Positions 8,853-18,613 are shown, counted from the stretch's first letter. The stretch: 64,000 bases of DNA from Bacteroidales bacterium (GCA_017468435.1 JAFUIP010000015.1:144213-208212); one strand, 5' to 3'. The notes: generated by a model from the letters alone, not told the origin. A program made the numbers and translations.

Positions 8853-10271
8853 ATGAATTTAACAATCTTTAACAAAATTCCTTATAAAGTAGCCGATATC
8901 AGCTTGGCCGATTTTGGTAGAAAAGAGATTGAAATTGCCGAAAAAGAAATGCCCGGATTGATGGCTATCCGTCGTAAATACGGCCCGAAGAAGCCGCTGA
9001 AAGGCGCTCGCATCATGGGTTCGCTGCACATGACCATCCAAACGGCCGTGCTCATTGAAACACTCACCGAGCTGGGTGCCGAAGTGCGTTGGGCCAGTTG
9101 CAATATTTTCTCTACGCAAGATCATGCCGCTGCCGCTGTGGCCGAAAAGGGCGTGAATGTTTTTGCTTGGAAAGGCGAAAGTCTGGAAGAATATTGGTGG
9201 TGCACCCTGCAAGCGCTCACCTTCGAAGGTGGCAATGGTCCCAACCTCATCGTTGACGATGGCGGCGATGCCACGCTGATGATTCACTTGGGCGTACAGG
9301 CTGAAAAAGATGCCGGCGTTCTCGACACGCCCTCGCATGGCGAAGACGAAGCCGAGCTGAAAGCCATCCTGAAAAAAGTTTTGGCCGAAAAGCCTGGATT
9401 CTGGAGCAGCATGATTCCCGAAATCAGAGGCGTTTCCGAAGAAACCACCACCGGCGTGAATCGTCTGTACCAAATGATGAGCAACAAGGAACTGCTCTTC
9501 CCTGCCTTCAACGTGAACGACTCCGTGACCAAATCGAAATTCGACAATCTCTACGGCTGTCGCGAGTCTTTGGCCGACGGAATCAAGCGTGCCACCGATG
9601 TAATGATTGCCGGAAAAGTGGCCGTCATTTGCGGCTACGGCAATGTGGGTAAGGGTTGTGCCCAGTCGATGAGAGGTTTCGGCGCTCGCGTCATCGTGAA
9701 CGAAATCGACCCGATTTGCGCTTTGCAAGCGGCCATGGAAGGCTACGAAGTGAAGCCCATGGAAGACAGCCTGGAAGAAGGCGACATCTACGTCACCACC
9801 ACCGGAAACTTCGACATTATCCGCATAGAACACATGGAAAAGATGAAGGATTGCGCCATTGTCTGCAACATCGGCCACTTCGACAACGAAATACAGGTGG
9901 ATCAGCTGAAGAAATATCCCGGCATCCGTCATCGCAACATCAAGCCGCAGGTAGATCAGTATTTCTTCCCCGATGGCCACAGCATCATTTTGCTGGCCGA
10001 CGGTCGTTTGGTCAATTTGGGCTGCGCCACCGGTCACTCTTCTTTTGTGATGAGCAATTCTTTCACCAACCAGGCCTTAGCTCAGATGGAACTTTGGGAA
10101 AAAGCCTACGCCATCGATGTGTATCGCCTTCCCAAACACCTGGACGAAGAAGTAGCCCGCTTGCACCTCGACCACGTAGGTGCCAAACTTTCGAAGCTTA
10201 CTCCCGCTCAGGCCGAATACCTTGGCGTGCCCCAAGAAGGTCCCTTCAAAGCAGAACATTATCGATATTGA
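8853..10271 (+). CDS. ahcY: Adenosylhomocysteinase (S-adenosylhomocysteine hydrolase)
   Basis: A 472-aa protein, the normal length. It reversibly hydrolyses S-adenosylhomocysteine to adenosine and homocysteine, closing the methylation cycle in the cytoplasm; NAD is a tightly bound cofactor. Seen: the Rossmann motif [18 protein letters not shown] near 260, the [11 protein letters not shown] and [13 protein letters not shown] region (about 150-210) of the substrate domain, and the family C-terminus [10 protein letters not shown]. The following glycosyltransferase starts at the last base of its stop codon (TGATG), suggesting read-through expression although the functions are unrelated. Confidence 0.97.
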   Translation: MNLTIFNKIPYKVADISLADFGRKEIEIAEKEMPGLMAIRRKYGPKKPLKGARIMGSLHMTIQTAVLIETLTELGAEVRWASCNIFSTQDHAAAAVAEKGVNVFAWKGESLEEYWWCTLQALTFEGGNGPNLIVDDGGDATLMIHLGVQAEKDAGVLDTPSHGEDEAELKAILKKVLAEKPGFWSSMIPEIRGVSEETTTGVNRLYQMMSNKELLFPAFNVNDSVTKSKFDNLYGCRESLADGIKRATDVMIAGKVAVICGYGNVGKGCAQSMRGFGARVIVNEIDPICALQAAMEGYEVKPMEDSLEEGDIYVTTTGNFDIIRIEHMEKMKDCAIVCNIGHFDNEIQVDQLKKYPGIRHRNIKPQVDQYFFPDGHSIILLADGRLVNLGCATGHSSFVMSNSFTNQALAQMELWEKAYAIDVYRLPKHLDEEVARLHLDHVGAKLSKLTPAQAEYLGVPQEGPFKAEHYRY

Positions 10272-11068
10272 TGCCCATGAAACAGCCTCGTCTTTCTGTT
10301 GTCACGGTTACCTACAATGCCGAGAGTTGCGTCGAAAAGACCATACTCTCGGTCTTGAATCAGACCTATGCCAATGTTGAGTATCTCATCATCGACGGAG
10401 GAAGCAAAGATGGTACCATGGATATTGTGAATCGTTATAAAGATCGTATCCATTACATTGTCAGCGAGAAAGATAGAGGCATTTTCGATGGCATGAACAA
10501 GGGAATATTTGCTGCACAAGGCGACTACGTCATCATGATGAATGCCGACGATACTTTTCACGACAACAAGGTGCTAGAAGACGTAGCCGCGTTCATTGCA
10601 GAACATCCCGATAGTGATGTCGTTTTTGGAAATGCCAATGAAGAGCGCGAATATGGTTTCTTTGTCACCAAGCCCGATTTGGCATCCATCTCGAAAAAAA
10701 TGTCCATCAGCCATCAGGCATTATTTGTAAAAACTGATTTGCTGAAACAAAAGCCATTCGTGGTAGAACATCGCTATGCGGCCGATTTTGAACAGATTTC
10801 TGCTTTTTACTTAGACGGCAGGCAGTTCTCGTACATCGACAGAACCATTGCCGACATCGTGCTTTCGGACGGCACCACTTTCAACAATCATATTGCGTCG
10901 GTAAATGAATTGTATGATATCCGTGAAGCTCGCGGTGAAAACATCCGAAAAGAGCGCCGTTCGATGATTTGCCGAAAAAAAACGGTGCGTTTCATGAAAA
11001 CTTGTTTACCCTCTTTCGTCAGCAAGCCTCTTTTCCGCCTTGTAGCCAAGTTTTACAAGACGCTTTAG
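10271..11068 (+). CDS. Family 2 glycosyltransferase
   Basis: 265 aa from the ATG at 10271, which overlaps the ahcY stop; a second ATG six bases on (MKQPRLSVVTV) is equally plausible. GT-A fold motifs are clear: SVVTVTYNAESCVEKTILSV at the N-terminus, LIIDGGSKDGT near 41, a DKDRGIFDGMNKG-like stretch near 70, and the metal-binding NADD near 95. Enzymes of this type add a sugar from a nucleotide donor during O-antigen or capsule synthesis at the inner membrane. It converges on the acyltransferase gene and their 3' ends overlap by 50 bases on opposite strands. Confidence 0.9.
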   Translation: MPMKQPRLSVVTVTYNAESCVEKTILSVLNQTYANVEYLIIDGGSKDGTMDIVNRYKDRIHYIVSEKDRGIFDGMNKGIFAAQGDYVIMMNADDTFHDNKVLEDVAAFIAEHPDSDVVFGNANEEREYGFFVTKPDLASISKKMSISHQALFVKTDLLKQKPFVVEHRYAADFEQISAFYLDGRQFSYIDRTIADIVLSDGTTFNNHIASVNELYDIREARGENIRKERRSMICRKKTVRFMKTCLPSFVSKPLFRLVAKFYKTL

Positions 11069-12059
11069 GCCAACTTATTCCCAAAGGAACTAATACACCG
11101 ACCAAGGTGTACAATGCCCAATAGCCCGGCACGGCAAAGCGCGACATATATTCCATGGGCAACTCTTTTAACTGTATCAGACAATAAGTGAGCAGTTTGA
11201 AGGCCATAAAATGGAAAATAAAAATATCCATCGTATGCATTCCTATATACTTTAGCCATGGCATTTCCACACGAGCGAGACCATCGCAAAACAACAATAA
11301 GGCGATGACGGAAACCATGGACACAAGATAATAGAGCAATATATTGCCGGCACCTTGTATAATAGTCATTGAGGTGCTGAAATAACGCGACAGCCACCAC
11401 ATGAACAGCAACATTGCTATTCCCGCCCAAAGCGAATGTTTCCCTTTTAAATAACAGGCGCATTGCTTTAGTAGATAAGCACTTAGCATATACGACAAGG
11501 CTAGTAAAGCTGAGGTTTTCAGATTGGGAATCCACAGCCATTTCAAATTGATGCTCACTGCCAACAAAAGACTCAGCGCAATGGCCAAAACCAAGCCGAT
11601 TTTCTGTCTGCGAGGAGAGGAGGCCATTTTGCAAATCTTAATCGTGGGCCAAGCCATCATCAGCGCATAAAACATATCACGCAAAAACCAGAAACCCGGA
11701 AGGATGTAGGCATCTGTACTGGCCATTCCCAAGGCGCAAATGATCTTAATCAGTATTTGCTTGAGCTTGTATGTTTCCCCCACTATCTGCAAAGGAAAAA
11801 GTACACTGTTGTGAATAAGGATGGAAAAAATTGTCCAACACACATAAGGCCACCAGATGCTTTTTAATTTCTTTTTGAAAAAAACTATGCCATGCTGCAA
11901 ATAATCATCCTTAAATAAAAAGCCCGTCACGAAGAAAAACAAAGGCATATGAAACAAACAACTGAATCGATGCACGACCATAGGAACGCCCGCATGACCG
12001 AGAACCATCAGAAGTATACAGATAGCCTTGGCATAAGTGATTTGCAAATCGAGTTTCAT
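11019..12059 (-). CDS. Membrane acyltransferase (acyltransferase 3 family)
   Basis: 346 aa, about ten transmembrane helices. The N-terminus is typical of acyltransferase family 3: ITYAKAICILLMVLGHAG (conserved His near 22), then FHMPLFFFVTGFLF. Such proteins transfer acetyl or other acyl groups to sugars of O-antigens, capsules or exopolysaccharides, so it probably O-acylates the glycan built by this locus. It is the last gene of the seven-gene minus-strand operon, one base after the polyol-phosphate transferase gene. Its last 17 codons lie antisense to the end of the convergent glycosyltransferase gene. Confidence 0.88.
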   Translation of the reverse strand: MKLDLQITYAKAICILLMVLGHAGVPMVVHRFSCLFHMPLFFFVTGFLFKDDYLQHGIVFFKKKLKSIWWPYVCWTIFSILIHNSVLFPLQIVGETYKLKQILIKIICALGMASTDAYILPGFWFLRDMFYALMMAWPTIKICKMASSPRRQKIGLVLAIALSLLLAVSINLKWLWIPNLKTSALLALSYMLSAYLLKQCACYLKGKHSLWAGIAMLLFMWWLSRYFSTSMTIIQGAGNILLYYLVSMVSVIALLLFCDGLARVEMPWLKYIGMHTMDIFIFHFMAFKLLTYCLIQLKELPMEYMSRFAVPGYWALYTLVGVLVPLGISWPKASCKTWLQGGKEAC

Positions 12060-12060
12060 G

Positions 12061-13242
12061 TTACTTTATCTTCTGCTGCAAACAACGGAATACGCGCTCG
12101 CAAGAATGAGCATCCAGATGTTGATGATAACGATTCAATATTTCCGGATGCTTGATATATGCGGGGACGCCGGCCTTTAAACACTCTTTGATATTATGCA
12201 GCAATCCATTCTCATCTTCGCTGATAGGACCGACTTGCGCCATATCTTCTTTGGTGATGTAAATTGGATTGTCGGTATGAGTATAATCGTCGTAATCGTG
12301 AAATAAGATAGGACGCTGCAAAAGCATAAAGTCATACACACAGCTGGAATAATCACTGATAAGCATGTCAGAAATAAAGAGCAATTCCTGAGAATCCACC
12401 TTCGCATCGGCCGAATAATCTCGGAAACAGTCTTCGTGCGCAAAACTTTCGTAATGATTCGTCATGTTGATATGTTGCTTCCACACCAGCACGATATGAT
12501 GCTCTTTGAAGTACTTGATAGCCTGCGGATTATCCTTGAAGATATAGGGAGACAAAGCGCCTTTTCCGTAAGAACGGTGCGTAGGCATATAGGTGATAAT
12601 CACATCCTCGGGTGAAAAACCATATTTGCGTCGCAAACTCAAGGCATCGAAGCTCAAAAAATCGTCAGTACGCGGCTGTCCTGTGATTTCTACGCGAGGA
12701 TTGCGAGTAGATTTCTGAATGATGGTTTTGAACAATTCGGACGTAACCGGCAAAAATACAGCATCTTCCAAACGATAGTTGCCCACAAAATTGGCAGTAA
12801 GGAAATCTGTAAATTTCACAAAGCAAGATTTCTTGGCTTCAGGCGTATCGTAATAGCCCACCTTAAGAGGCATACCATGCATCAGATGTAAATGATGCTG
12901 TCCTTTTTTTCTGAATGTATAACGGATATCGTCGAACCAAGTAGTAGTCACAACCACTTCGGCCGAAAGACAAGCCTTGATGCCTTTAAGAGAAGTGTTC
13001 ATCAACACCGGCAAATTTCGGGCTTGCAAATCACGACAGACATCTTGGGAATGGCTTATCCAATAAGCTTCTATCTCGGGATGTTCTTTAACCACATATT
13101 CAAATAGATAACGCGCATTCTGCGAATAACGTCTTCCCTTATCCGAGCCGAAGATCCAAAGATTTTTTCGTACAGATATGAATGGACGCATGGGACATAC
13201 CAACAAACCGCGCAAAAAGAACTTTACTTGTGATAGTTTCAT
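12061..13242 (-). CDS. CDP-glycerol/CDP-ribitol glycerophosphotransferase family protein (TagB/TarF-like)
   Basis: 393 aa. It shows the CDP-glycerol glycerophosphotransferase pattern: FGSDKGRRYSQNARYLFEYV near 30, the LMHGMPLKVGYYD segment near 120, TYMPTHRS near 213, WKQHINMT near 255 and SDMLISDYSSCVYDFMLLQRP-type sequence near 295. Enzymes of this family transfer glycerol- or ribitol-phosphate from a CDP-polyol to a lipid-linked acceptor, as in wall teichoic acid synthesis. In a Gram-negative the likely product is a polyol-phosphate decoration on LPS or capsule. Its immediate neighbour is a TarI/IspD-like cytidylyltransferase that could make the CDP donor. Confidence 0.88.
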   Translation of the reverse strand: MKLSQVKFFLRGLLVCPMRPFISVRKNLWIFGSDKGRRYSQNARYLFEYVVKEHPEIEAYWISHSQDVCRDLQARNLPVLMNTSLKGIKACLSAEVVVTTTWFDDIRYTFRKKGQHHLHLMHGMPLKVGYYDTPEAKKSCFVKFTDFLTANFVGNYRLEDAVFLPVTSELFKTIIQKSTRNPRVEITGQPRTDDFLSFDALSLRRKYGFSPEDVIITYMPTHRSYGKGALSPYIFKDNPQAIKYFKEHHIVLVWKQHINMTNHYESFAHEDCFRDYSADAKVDSQELLFISDMLISDYSSCVYDFMLLQRPILFHDYDDYTHTDNPIYITKEDMAQVGPISEDENGLLHNIKECLKAGVPAYIKHPEILNRYHQHLDAHSCERVFRCLQQKIK

Positions 13243-13252
13243 AAGACTTCTG

Positions 13253-13960
13253 TTATCGCTCCCATTTAAACAATTCTTCCAGCACGTAGATATCTCGCGA
13301 ATATGTCAATTTCATATTCTTTTCCTCGCCTTCCACCACATAAATGCGCTCTTGCGGAAGATATTTAGCTACAGTGCCACAGTCTTCGGTTGATACAAAA
13401 TCGGGATCTTGTAAAGCCAATTGATAAGCCTTGGCGATAACTTCCTGACGGAATCCCTGAGGAGATTGTCCCCTTCTAAGATACTTACGATTAGGCACCT
13501 GTGTAATCAGATGTCCATTTTCATCTACTTCTATGATGGTATCGGTTGCGGGCACAGCCACATTCACCGCACTATACTGTTTCAAGGCATCCAGCACATC
13601 ATTGATAATACGTTGACTTACCAAAGGACGTACGGCATCGTGAAACAAGAGATTTGCCTGAGGTTCATCCATATAAGCATTGACAGCAGCCAAGGTAGAT
13701 TCGTAGCGTTCTTTTCCTCCGGGCAAGACTTTCATCAACTTTTTCCAGTTATTCTTCTTGCTAAGAGCATGAATCTCACTAATATAATTGATGTTAGACA
13801 CCACAGCGATTTCGTCTATACCTTCGTTTTGCTCAAAAGCATCTATGGTATGTTCGATGATGGTTTTACCGTACATCTGATAAAATTGTTTAGGCTGTTC
13901 TTTGCCCAAACGAGATCCTACACCTCCAGCCAAAATAACTGCAATATTTCTGTTCTTCAT
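13253..13960 (-). CDS. TarI/IspD-family cytidylyltransferase (probable CDP-polyol synthase)
   Basis: 235 aa. The nucleotide-binding motif AVILAGGVGSRLGKEQPKQF is at the N-terminus, LLFHDAVRPLVS near 108 and TEDCG near 193, all typical of IspD/TarI. IspD makes CDP-methylerythritol for isoprenoids; TarI makes CDP-ribitol. The position 10 bases upstream of a CDP-polyol phosphotransferase, inside a polysaccharide operon, favours a TarI-like role. No polyol-phosphate dehydrogenase (TarJ type) is adjacent, so the polyol phosphate must come from elsewhere. The exact substrate cannot be read from sequence. Confidence 0.87.
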   Translation of the reverse strand: MKNRNIAVILAGGVGSRLGKEQPKQFYQMYGKTIIEHTIDAFEQNEGIDEIAVVSNINYISEIHALSKKNNWKKLMKVLPGGKERYESTLAAVNAYMDEPQANLLFHDAVRPLVSQRIINDVLDALKQYSAVNVAVPATDTIIEVDENGHLITQVPNRKYLRRGQSPQGFRQEVIAKAYQLALQDPDFVSTEDCGTVAKYLPQERIYVVEGEEKNMKLTYSRDIYVLEELFKWER

Positions 13961-13967
13961 TCTCTTT

Positions 13968-14912
13968 TCATTTAAAAGCCGGCGTTACTAATGCTTGCAA
14001 GGCTCGCAGACAAAAGTACCTAAAATCTTTGGATGTATAAATTTTTTTATATCTGCGAAAACGATGACAAAAAGCCCTGAAATGATAGCTTTTACGCTTG
14101 GCATGAAGATAGTACCACATCCAATCACGCAGAAACTCGTCCAAAGCCGGAGACATTGGCTGAATTCTTTCCCTTAAAGCATCATGAAGATAAATCCTGT
14201 CTGGCGAAAAAGTAACATGATGACGCATCTTCAGCTCCCTGAAAATGGAAGGCTTTCTGTGCGAAGTGACATTCTTTCCATGCTGACGATAAAGCGTAAT
14301 GATGCGATCGGTATCGTTGATACCCGATTTACAACATGCCATCGCCGCCGTCCATACATCGTGAAAAGCCAAGCCTTCCGGAAATGGCAACAAACTCTCT
14401 TTTAAACTCTTAGTCAGCAACATACTAGCTCCCTGATATACCGATTGACGATAGAAAATAGGATACAGTTTGTCGATCTCGTTCTCAGCCACATTATTGT
14501 ACCGAAATTCTTCTCGCAAACTAAAGCCCATGGAATGGGCCTTTTCGTCTATCAGAAGTGCGTTTCCCACCGCCAAATCCTTATCGGCTATCAGATTCAT
14601 TAACACCTCAAGATGATCATCGGTCCAGATATCGTCCTGATCGCAGTAGGCAATATAGTCGCCTTGTGCCTCTTGCAATGCCAGCGCAAAATTCCTCATA
14701 AAACCCTGATTGTTCTCGTTGCGTGAGATTTTCATGGATGAAAAACGTCGGGCATAGTCGTTCAAAAATTCCCAGGTAGTATCCGTACTAGCATCGTCGC
14801 GGACAATAATCTCAAATGCCGGCATTGTCTGTCGCATCAAAGAATCGAGCTGTTCTCTGAGAAACTTGGCGCCATTGTAGGTGCATAAAACGATGGAAAT
14901 AGACGGATTCAT
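13968..14912 (-). CDS. Family 2 glycosyltransferase (rhamnosyltransferase-like)
   Basis: 314 aa from the ATG at 14912, which forms an ATGA overlap with the stop of the upstream FrhB-like gene; a longer frame exists but would overlap that gene further. Motifs: SIVLCTYNGAKFLREQLDSL at the N-terminus, IIVRDDASTD near 35, and YCDQDDIW near 87, the DQDD form typical of rhamnosyltransferase-like GT2 enzymes. The C-terminal part is basic and may contact the membrane. It probably adds one sugar of the repeat unit made by this operon; donor and linkage are unknown. Confidence 0.9.
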   Translation of the reverse strand: MNPSISIVLCTYNGAKFLREQLDSLMRQTMPAFEIIVRDDASTDTTWEFLNDYARRFSSMKISRNENNQGFMRNFALALQEAQGDYIAYCDQDDIWTDDHLEVLMNLIADKDLAVGNALLIDEKAHSMGFSLREEFRYNNVAENEIDKLYPIFYRQSVYQGASMLLTKSLKESLLPFPEGLAFHDVWTAAMACCKSGINDTDRIITLYRQHGKNVTSHRKPSIFRELKMRHHVTFSPDRIYLHDALRERIQPMSPALDEFLRDWMWYYLHAKRKSYHFRAFCHRFRRYKKIYTSKDFRYFCLRALQALVTPAFK

Positions 14913-15925
14913 CTTTGAGGCATGAGGGTTTTCTTCATCAGGTGCGCTATATGATGACACTTGATATATAATTGTTTAAGATAATACTTAATAATAGACG
15001 GCGTTTGATAGTAACGTGATGCCTTTACCCAACCATACTTTTTCACTGCTTGATGAAAAGAGCGTGAATGTTTGTGCGCTTGACGACGAATCTTCAAAGC
15101 CGGATTGCCTTGGTACGCCTCTTCTATGCTTCGTTCCTGACACTGTAGATAGGGAAATTCCAAACTCATTTGAGCCATTATTTCATCCGCGTGGACCGAT
15201 GTGGTAAGTACGACCGATGTGTTATACAAAGGCCCGGTAAAGGGTTTCGAATGGCCCAAGCCGATAAAATCACCGGTGGAAAAATCGCCCGAACGTTCCA
15301 AACGAGCATAGGCACAAGTCTGACAGGCATCTCGCAAACTTATTCCGTCTAGAAAAGCACTAAAATAATACTGAGCCTGAGCCTTTTTCCGATAAAGCAG
15401 TTGTCCTTGGTTCCAAAGTGTCAGATAGTAATTATGGCCATCGTTGCCGCGAAATCGAATATCATCTATTTCCTTGATTTTGTGCCTTTTTTTCAGATAC
15501 TCAATTTCCTCGGTCAAATAAGAGGACGGAGGTGTTCCATGACAAAACAAATCACAAGTGAGCAAATTATCGGGCTTTTCTCCCAAAAACTGATACAATG
15601 ACGCCACTTGACAAGGCAAACCAACAAAAAGAACCAAAGGAAGATGCTTCAAATCTTCTTGTATTCGTCGATACGTATCATTGATTTTACTATGCGTATA
15701 TTTCGATCCTTTAAGATACTGCAGCATACTTTCGTTATCCACACGCTCATAAACAGCCTGCCATGTCTCATTGTAGCGAACACCATACACCACGCCTCCA
15801 CGGAAAAGCACATATCGCGAAAGCAAAGTAACAAAACCGCCACTGGCACACTGCTTACGTTCGGTGTGATCTTCGCACCAAACAGCAAAACAACGACGGG
15901 GAGTACTAAGTAATTTACTCTGCAT
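14909..15925 (-). CDS. FrhB/FdhB-like (coenzyme F420 hydrogenase beta-subunit family) protein, no ferredoxin domain
   Basis: 338 aa. The conserved core is visible: ERKQCASGGFVTLLSRYVL near 22, LVLFVGLPCQVASL near 95, DLFCHGTPPSSY near 125, RFRGNDGHNYY near 155, and CQTCAYARLERSGDFSTGDF near 205. Family members in polysaccharide loci normally begin with two 4Fe-4S clusters (CxxCxxCxxxCP); here the protein starts almost at the core and has none. It overlaps the polysaccharide pyruvyl transferase gene by 11 bases, a frequent partnership, so a redox or nucleotide-sugar role in glycan synthesis is likely but unproven. Confidence 0.83.
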   Translation of the reverse strand: MQSKLLSTPRRCFAVWCEDHTERKQCASGGFVTLLSRYVLFRGGVVYGVRYNETWQAVYERVDNESMLQYLKGSKYTHSKINDTYRRIQEDLKHLPLVLFVGLPCQVASLYQFLGEKPDNLLTCDLFCHGTPPSSYLTEEIEYLKKRHKIKEIDDIRFRGNDGHNYYLTLWNQGQLLYRKKAQAQYYFSAFLDGISLRDACQTCAYARLERSGDFSTGDFIGLGHSKPFTGPLYNTSVVLTTSVHADEIMAQMSLEFPYLQCQERSIEEAYQGNPALKIRRQAHKHSRSFHQAVKKYGWVKASRYYQTPSIIKYYLKQLYIKCHHIAHLMKKTLMPQR

Positions 15926-17057
15926 AGGGCGACAAAGCTTTGGTCAAATAATCCATGGAAGTTGCTCTTTCTTGTTCCAAAACAACATCCACCTTTTTAA
16001 AATCTATCTCATGATGCCAATTTGTATCCGATTCTTGATAGAGTTTATCGGTTAAATGAAACTTAGACAAGAGGTCGGTCATACGTGAATGCTGCGATTT
16101 TCCATCATTCTGACGAAATCGTGTCAAGGCCACAAAATTCTTGTGCATCAACAGACAAAGCACAGTGGAATGAAAAGAATCTGTCACAACATAGGCTGCA
16201 TTACGCTTCAATGCCAAAAACTCTGCCGGCCCGGCCCATTCACAATATTCTCCATCGATATGATTGGCATGATTGGCTCGCGCCGTCACCACACAAACTC
16301 GATTTACACCCAGTTGTTGACGAATGCGCTGCACCTGTGCTGCATAATAATCATTTTCACCCACCAAATAACAAAGAATATAAGGCTCTGTTGCTGGCAT
16401 TGGAAGTTGCACGCTGTCGGCCAAAGCTTCCCATCGAGAAGCAGGCAACAAAAATACCGGATCGAGCACTGTTTGAATATCTTGTCGCTGCAAGAGTTCT
16501 CGCAGCAAGCGATTTCCTGTATCTTCTCTTACTGCGATAGACTTAAACGAAGGCAGATGTTGCAGATACTTGGCTTTTTTGTCCTCCGGAATAAACGAAA
16601 CGCCCAAAGAAGATGAATAGGCTATTTTATCGGAAGCAAAAGACAGGAGATGATAGTCGTTCACGTAGTAAGGATTCCAAATCTGGTCACTACCGGAAAT
16701 AGCACAACAGAACTTATCGGAATAAGCATCGTACTTGCAAAAACTATCCAAATCGTACACACTGACATGGTTTCTCAAAAAACGGAAAGTATTGCGATAA
16801 CGTTGCTTGTCGGGGATCTCAAAAAGGACATAACGTGCCGCAGGCCGCAAAGGAATAAAACACCTACGAAGCAACAGATATAACCTATGAAAAAGGGATT
16901 TTCGCTTGGCCGGATTAACCACCAAATGAAGCAAGGCCGCATCGAAGCCCATGTTATTCAAGACTTCGTGGAGCGCATAAGCCTGCAAGTTCGTGCCGAT
17001 GTTATAACTCCCGAACCATGTAACAATTCCTATTTTTTGTTTCTTCTTACGCATCAT
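15915..17057 (-). CDS. Polysaccharide pyruvyl transferase family protein
   Basis: 380 aa. Features of the family: GIVTWFGSYNIGTNLQAYAL at residues 8-27, SGSDQIWNPYYV near 120, the DPVFLLPASRW segment near 195, and VTDSFHSTVLCLLMHKNFV near 295. Related enzymes transfer pyruvate from phosphoenolpyruvate to a sugar as a ketal, giving an acidic modification. It overlaps its neighbours on both sides by 11 bases (flippase upstream, FrhB-like downstream), showing tight operon packing. The acceptor sugar is unknown. Confidence 0.87.
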   Translation of the reverse strand: MMRKKKQKIGIVTWFGSYNIGTNLQAYALHEVLNNMGFDAALLHLVVNPAKRKSLFHRLYLLLRRCFIPLRPAARYVLFEIPDKQRYRNTFRFLRNHVSVYDLDSFCKYDAYSDKFCCAISGSDQIWNPYYVNDYHLLSFASDKIAYSSSLGVSFIPEDKKAKYLQHLPSFKSIAVREDTGNRLLRELLQRQDIQTVLDPVFLLPASRWEALADSVQLPMPATEPYILCYLVGENDYYAAQVQRIRQQLGVNRVCVVTARANHANHIDGEYCEWAGPAEFLALKRNAAYVVTDSFHSTVLCLLMHKNFVALTRFRQNDGKSQHSRMTDLLSKFHLTDKLYQESDTNWHHEIDFKKVDVVLEQERATSMDYLTKALSPYAE

Positions 17058-18579
17058 TCCGCTTAAATTTCCGGATAATAATCTGCCTAATTTTTGTTCT
17101 TTCCGACATGGACAATCCCACTGTATAAACCACCAAAGACGTACTCAACACTGCCAATGAGACCGACAGACAGAATCTCAACCAAGAGATTGGCATCAGA
17201 TAACAAAGCAACAAAGGAAGAATGGTCGATAAAATGGTCACATAGAATAGATTCCACAAAACTTCTTTAACATACGAAGCAATAGACAACTCCAATTGCC
17301 GTTTCATGCTTATCATTCTGAACACATGTGCCAATACAGACATCACGATGGAAACAATAAACACGCCTTCTGGCGCTATCAATCTAAATTTCAACAAAAT
17401 ATACGCAATAGGAACAATCAGCAGCAAAGAACCTCCCACCGTAATCTGATACCATTTTACTTTTCCTGTAGCCTGAATGGAAGTATAGAAAGGCGTGGCC
17501 AAGGTATCTATCAAAGCATTGACAAGGATAAGTCGGGTAAACAAGGCTGTATGTTCGGGAACCTCTTTCAACCACAAATTCAAAACAAAATCCATTTCCA
17601 TGAAAAGAGGCATGATCAGAATAAATAGAAGATAATAGGAGAATCTAGAACTTTGGAAGACCAATTTCATCATTTCCTTACGAATTCCCGAAGCATAGGC
17701 CTTAATGATTTGAGGATTGGTAGCCATCATATAATTGGTGACAAATTGATTGATGGTCATGTACACCTGATATGCCACACCACGAGCCGCATTCACTTTT
17801 GGCCCGAAGAACATATTCAACAAGATATTGATACCCTGACTCTTACCCACTCCGGCCAAGCCTCCGCAAACATTCCATGCGGTATAGCCGATAATTTCCT
17901 TAAAAAGCGGATAATTCCAATAAAAACGATAACGGCATTCTGCATAATAGCGGCGACAATACACATAATAGAAAGCATTGATTCCTATGGTAACCACCAA
18001 CATCAACAAAGCATAAACAATAAGTTTGTCTTCTTGGGATACCAACAATACATACACAATCAGCAACTTCAGCACCGCCTCCACCACTCCGCAATAGGCA
18101 AAGACTTTCATCTTTTCTTTGGCAATGATCATGCTTCGGTACGGAGTTGACATCATGTTGAGTATAAATGCAATGATGCTGGTTTGAAACACCCATTGTA
18201 CCGCCGTGTAACGCTCCGGAGGATATACCATCTTGTGATTCAGAAACCACAAGCCAAAACTTTCGGACAAGAGAAGAATGATAAGTCCCAAAGCTATAAA
18301 CACCGTAACATTCAGCTTGAAAACCCGCGCCAATGCTGCATAGTCGGAACGACCGATTTCTATGGAGAAATATCGTTGACAGGCGGATGACATAATACCA
18401 TTGAGAAAAGAAAAAGCTACCACAATTCCTCCTACTGCATTGTAGATACCATAGTCTATCTCGCCCAAAGCATCCAGCACTTCTCGCGAAGTATAGAAAC
18501 TGATGAGCATAATAAACAGCATCCTCACATATAGCAGGGCTGTGTTTTTGGCTATTTTTTTCTGGTCTATTACCGACAT
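17047..18579 (-). CDS. Polysaccharide flippase (Wzx-like, MOP superfamily)
   Basis: 510 aa with about 12-14 transmembrane helices. N-terminus KIAKNTALLYVRMLFIMLIS then SREVLDALGEIDYGIYNAVG is typical of Wzx/PST-family flippases, which move lipid-linked repeat units across the inner membrane. It is the first gene of the minus-strand seven-gene operon running to 11019. A putative minus-strand promoter, TACATTTG (plus-strand CAAATGTA at 18617-18624), lies upstream in the 87-base gap shared with the divergent glycosyltransferase. No Wzy polymerase is recognisable in the operon. Confidence 0.9.
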   Translation of the reverse strand: MSVIDQKKIAKNTALLYVRMLFIMLISFYTSREVLDALGEIDYGIYNAVGGIVVAFSFLNGIMSSACQRYFSIEIGRSDYAALARVFKLNVTVFIALGLIILLLSESFGLWFLNHKMVYPPERYTAVQWVFQTSIIAFILNMMSTPYRSMIIAKEKMKVFAYCGVVEAVLKLLIVYVLLVSQEDKLIVYALLMLVVTIGINAFYYVYCRRYYAECRYRFYWNYPLFKEIIGYTAWNVCGGLAGVGKSQGINILLNMFFGPKVNAARGVAYQVYMTINQFVTNYMMATNPQIIKAYASGIRKEMMKLVFQSSRFSYYLLFILIMPLFMEMDFVLNLWLKEVPEHTALFTRLILVNALIDTLATPFYTSIQATGKVKWYQITVGGSLLLIVPIAYILLKFRLIAPEGVFIVSIVMSVLAHVFRMISMKRQLELSIASYVKEVLWNLFYVTILSTILPLLLCYLMPISWLRFCLSVSLAVLSTSLVVYTVGLSMSERTKIRQIIIRKFKRNDA

Positions 18580-18613
18580 AAGAGGCTTTTCAAAAAATTG
18601 AGCTTCACAATGA

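Noticed and set aside
13253..13960. Plain ispD of the isoprenoid pathway
   Set aside because: Possible from sequence alone, but the tight operon position beside a CDP-polyol phosphotransferase makes a TarI-like role more likely.
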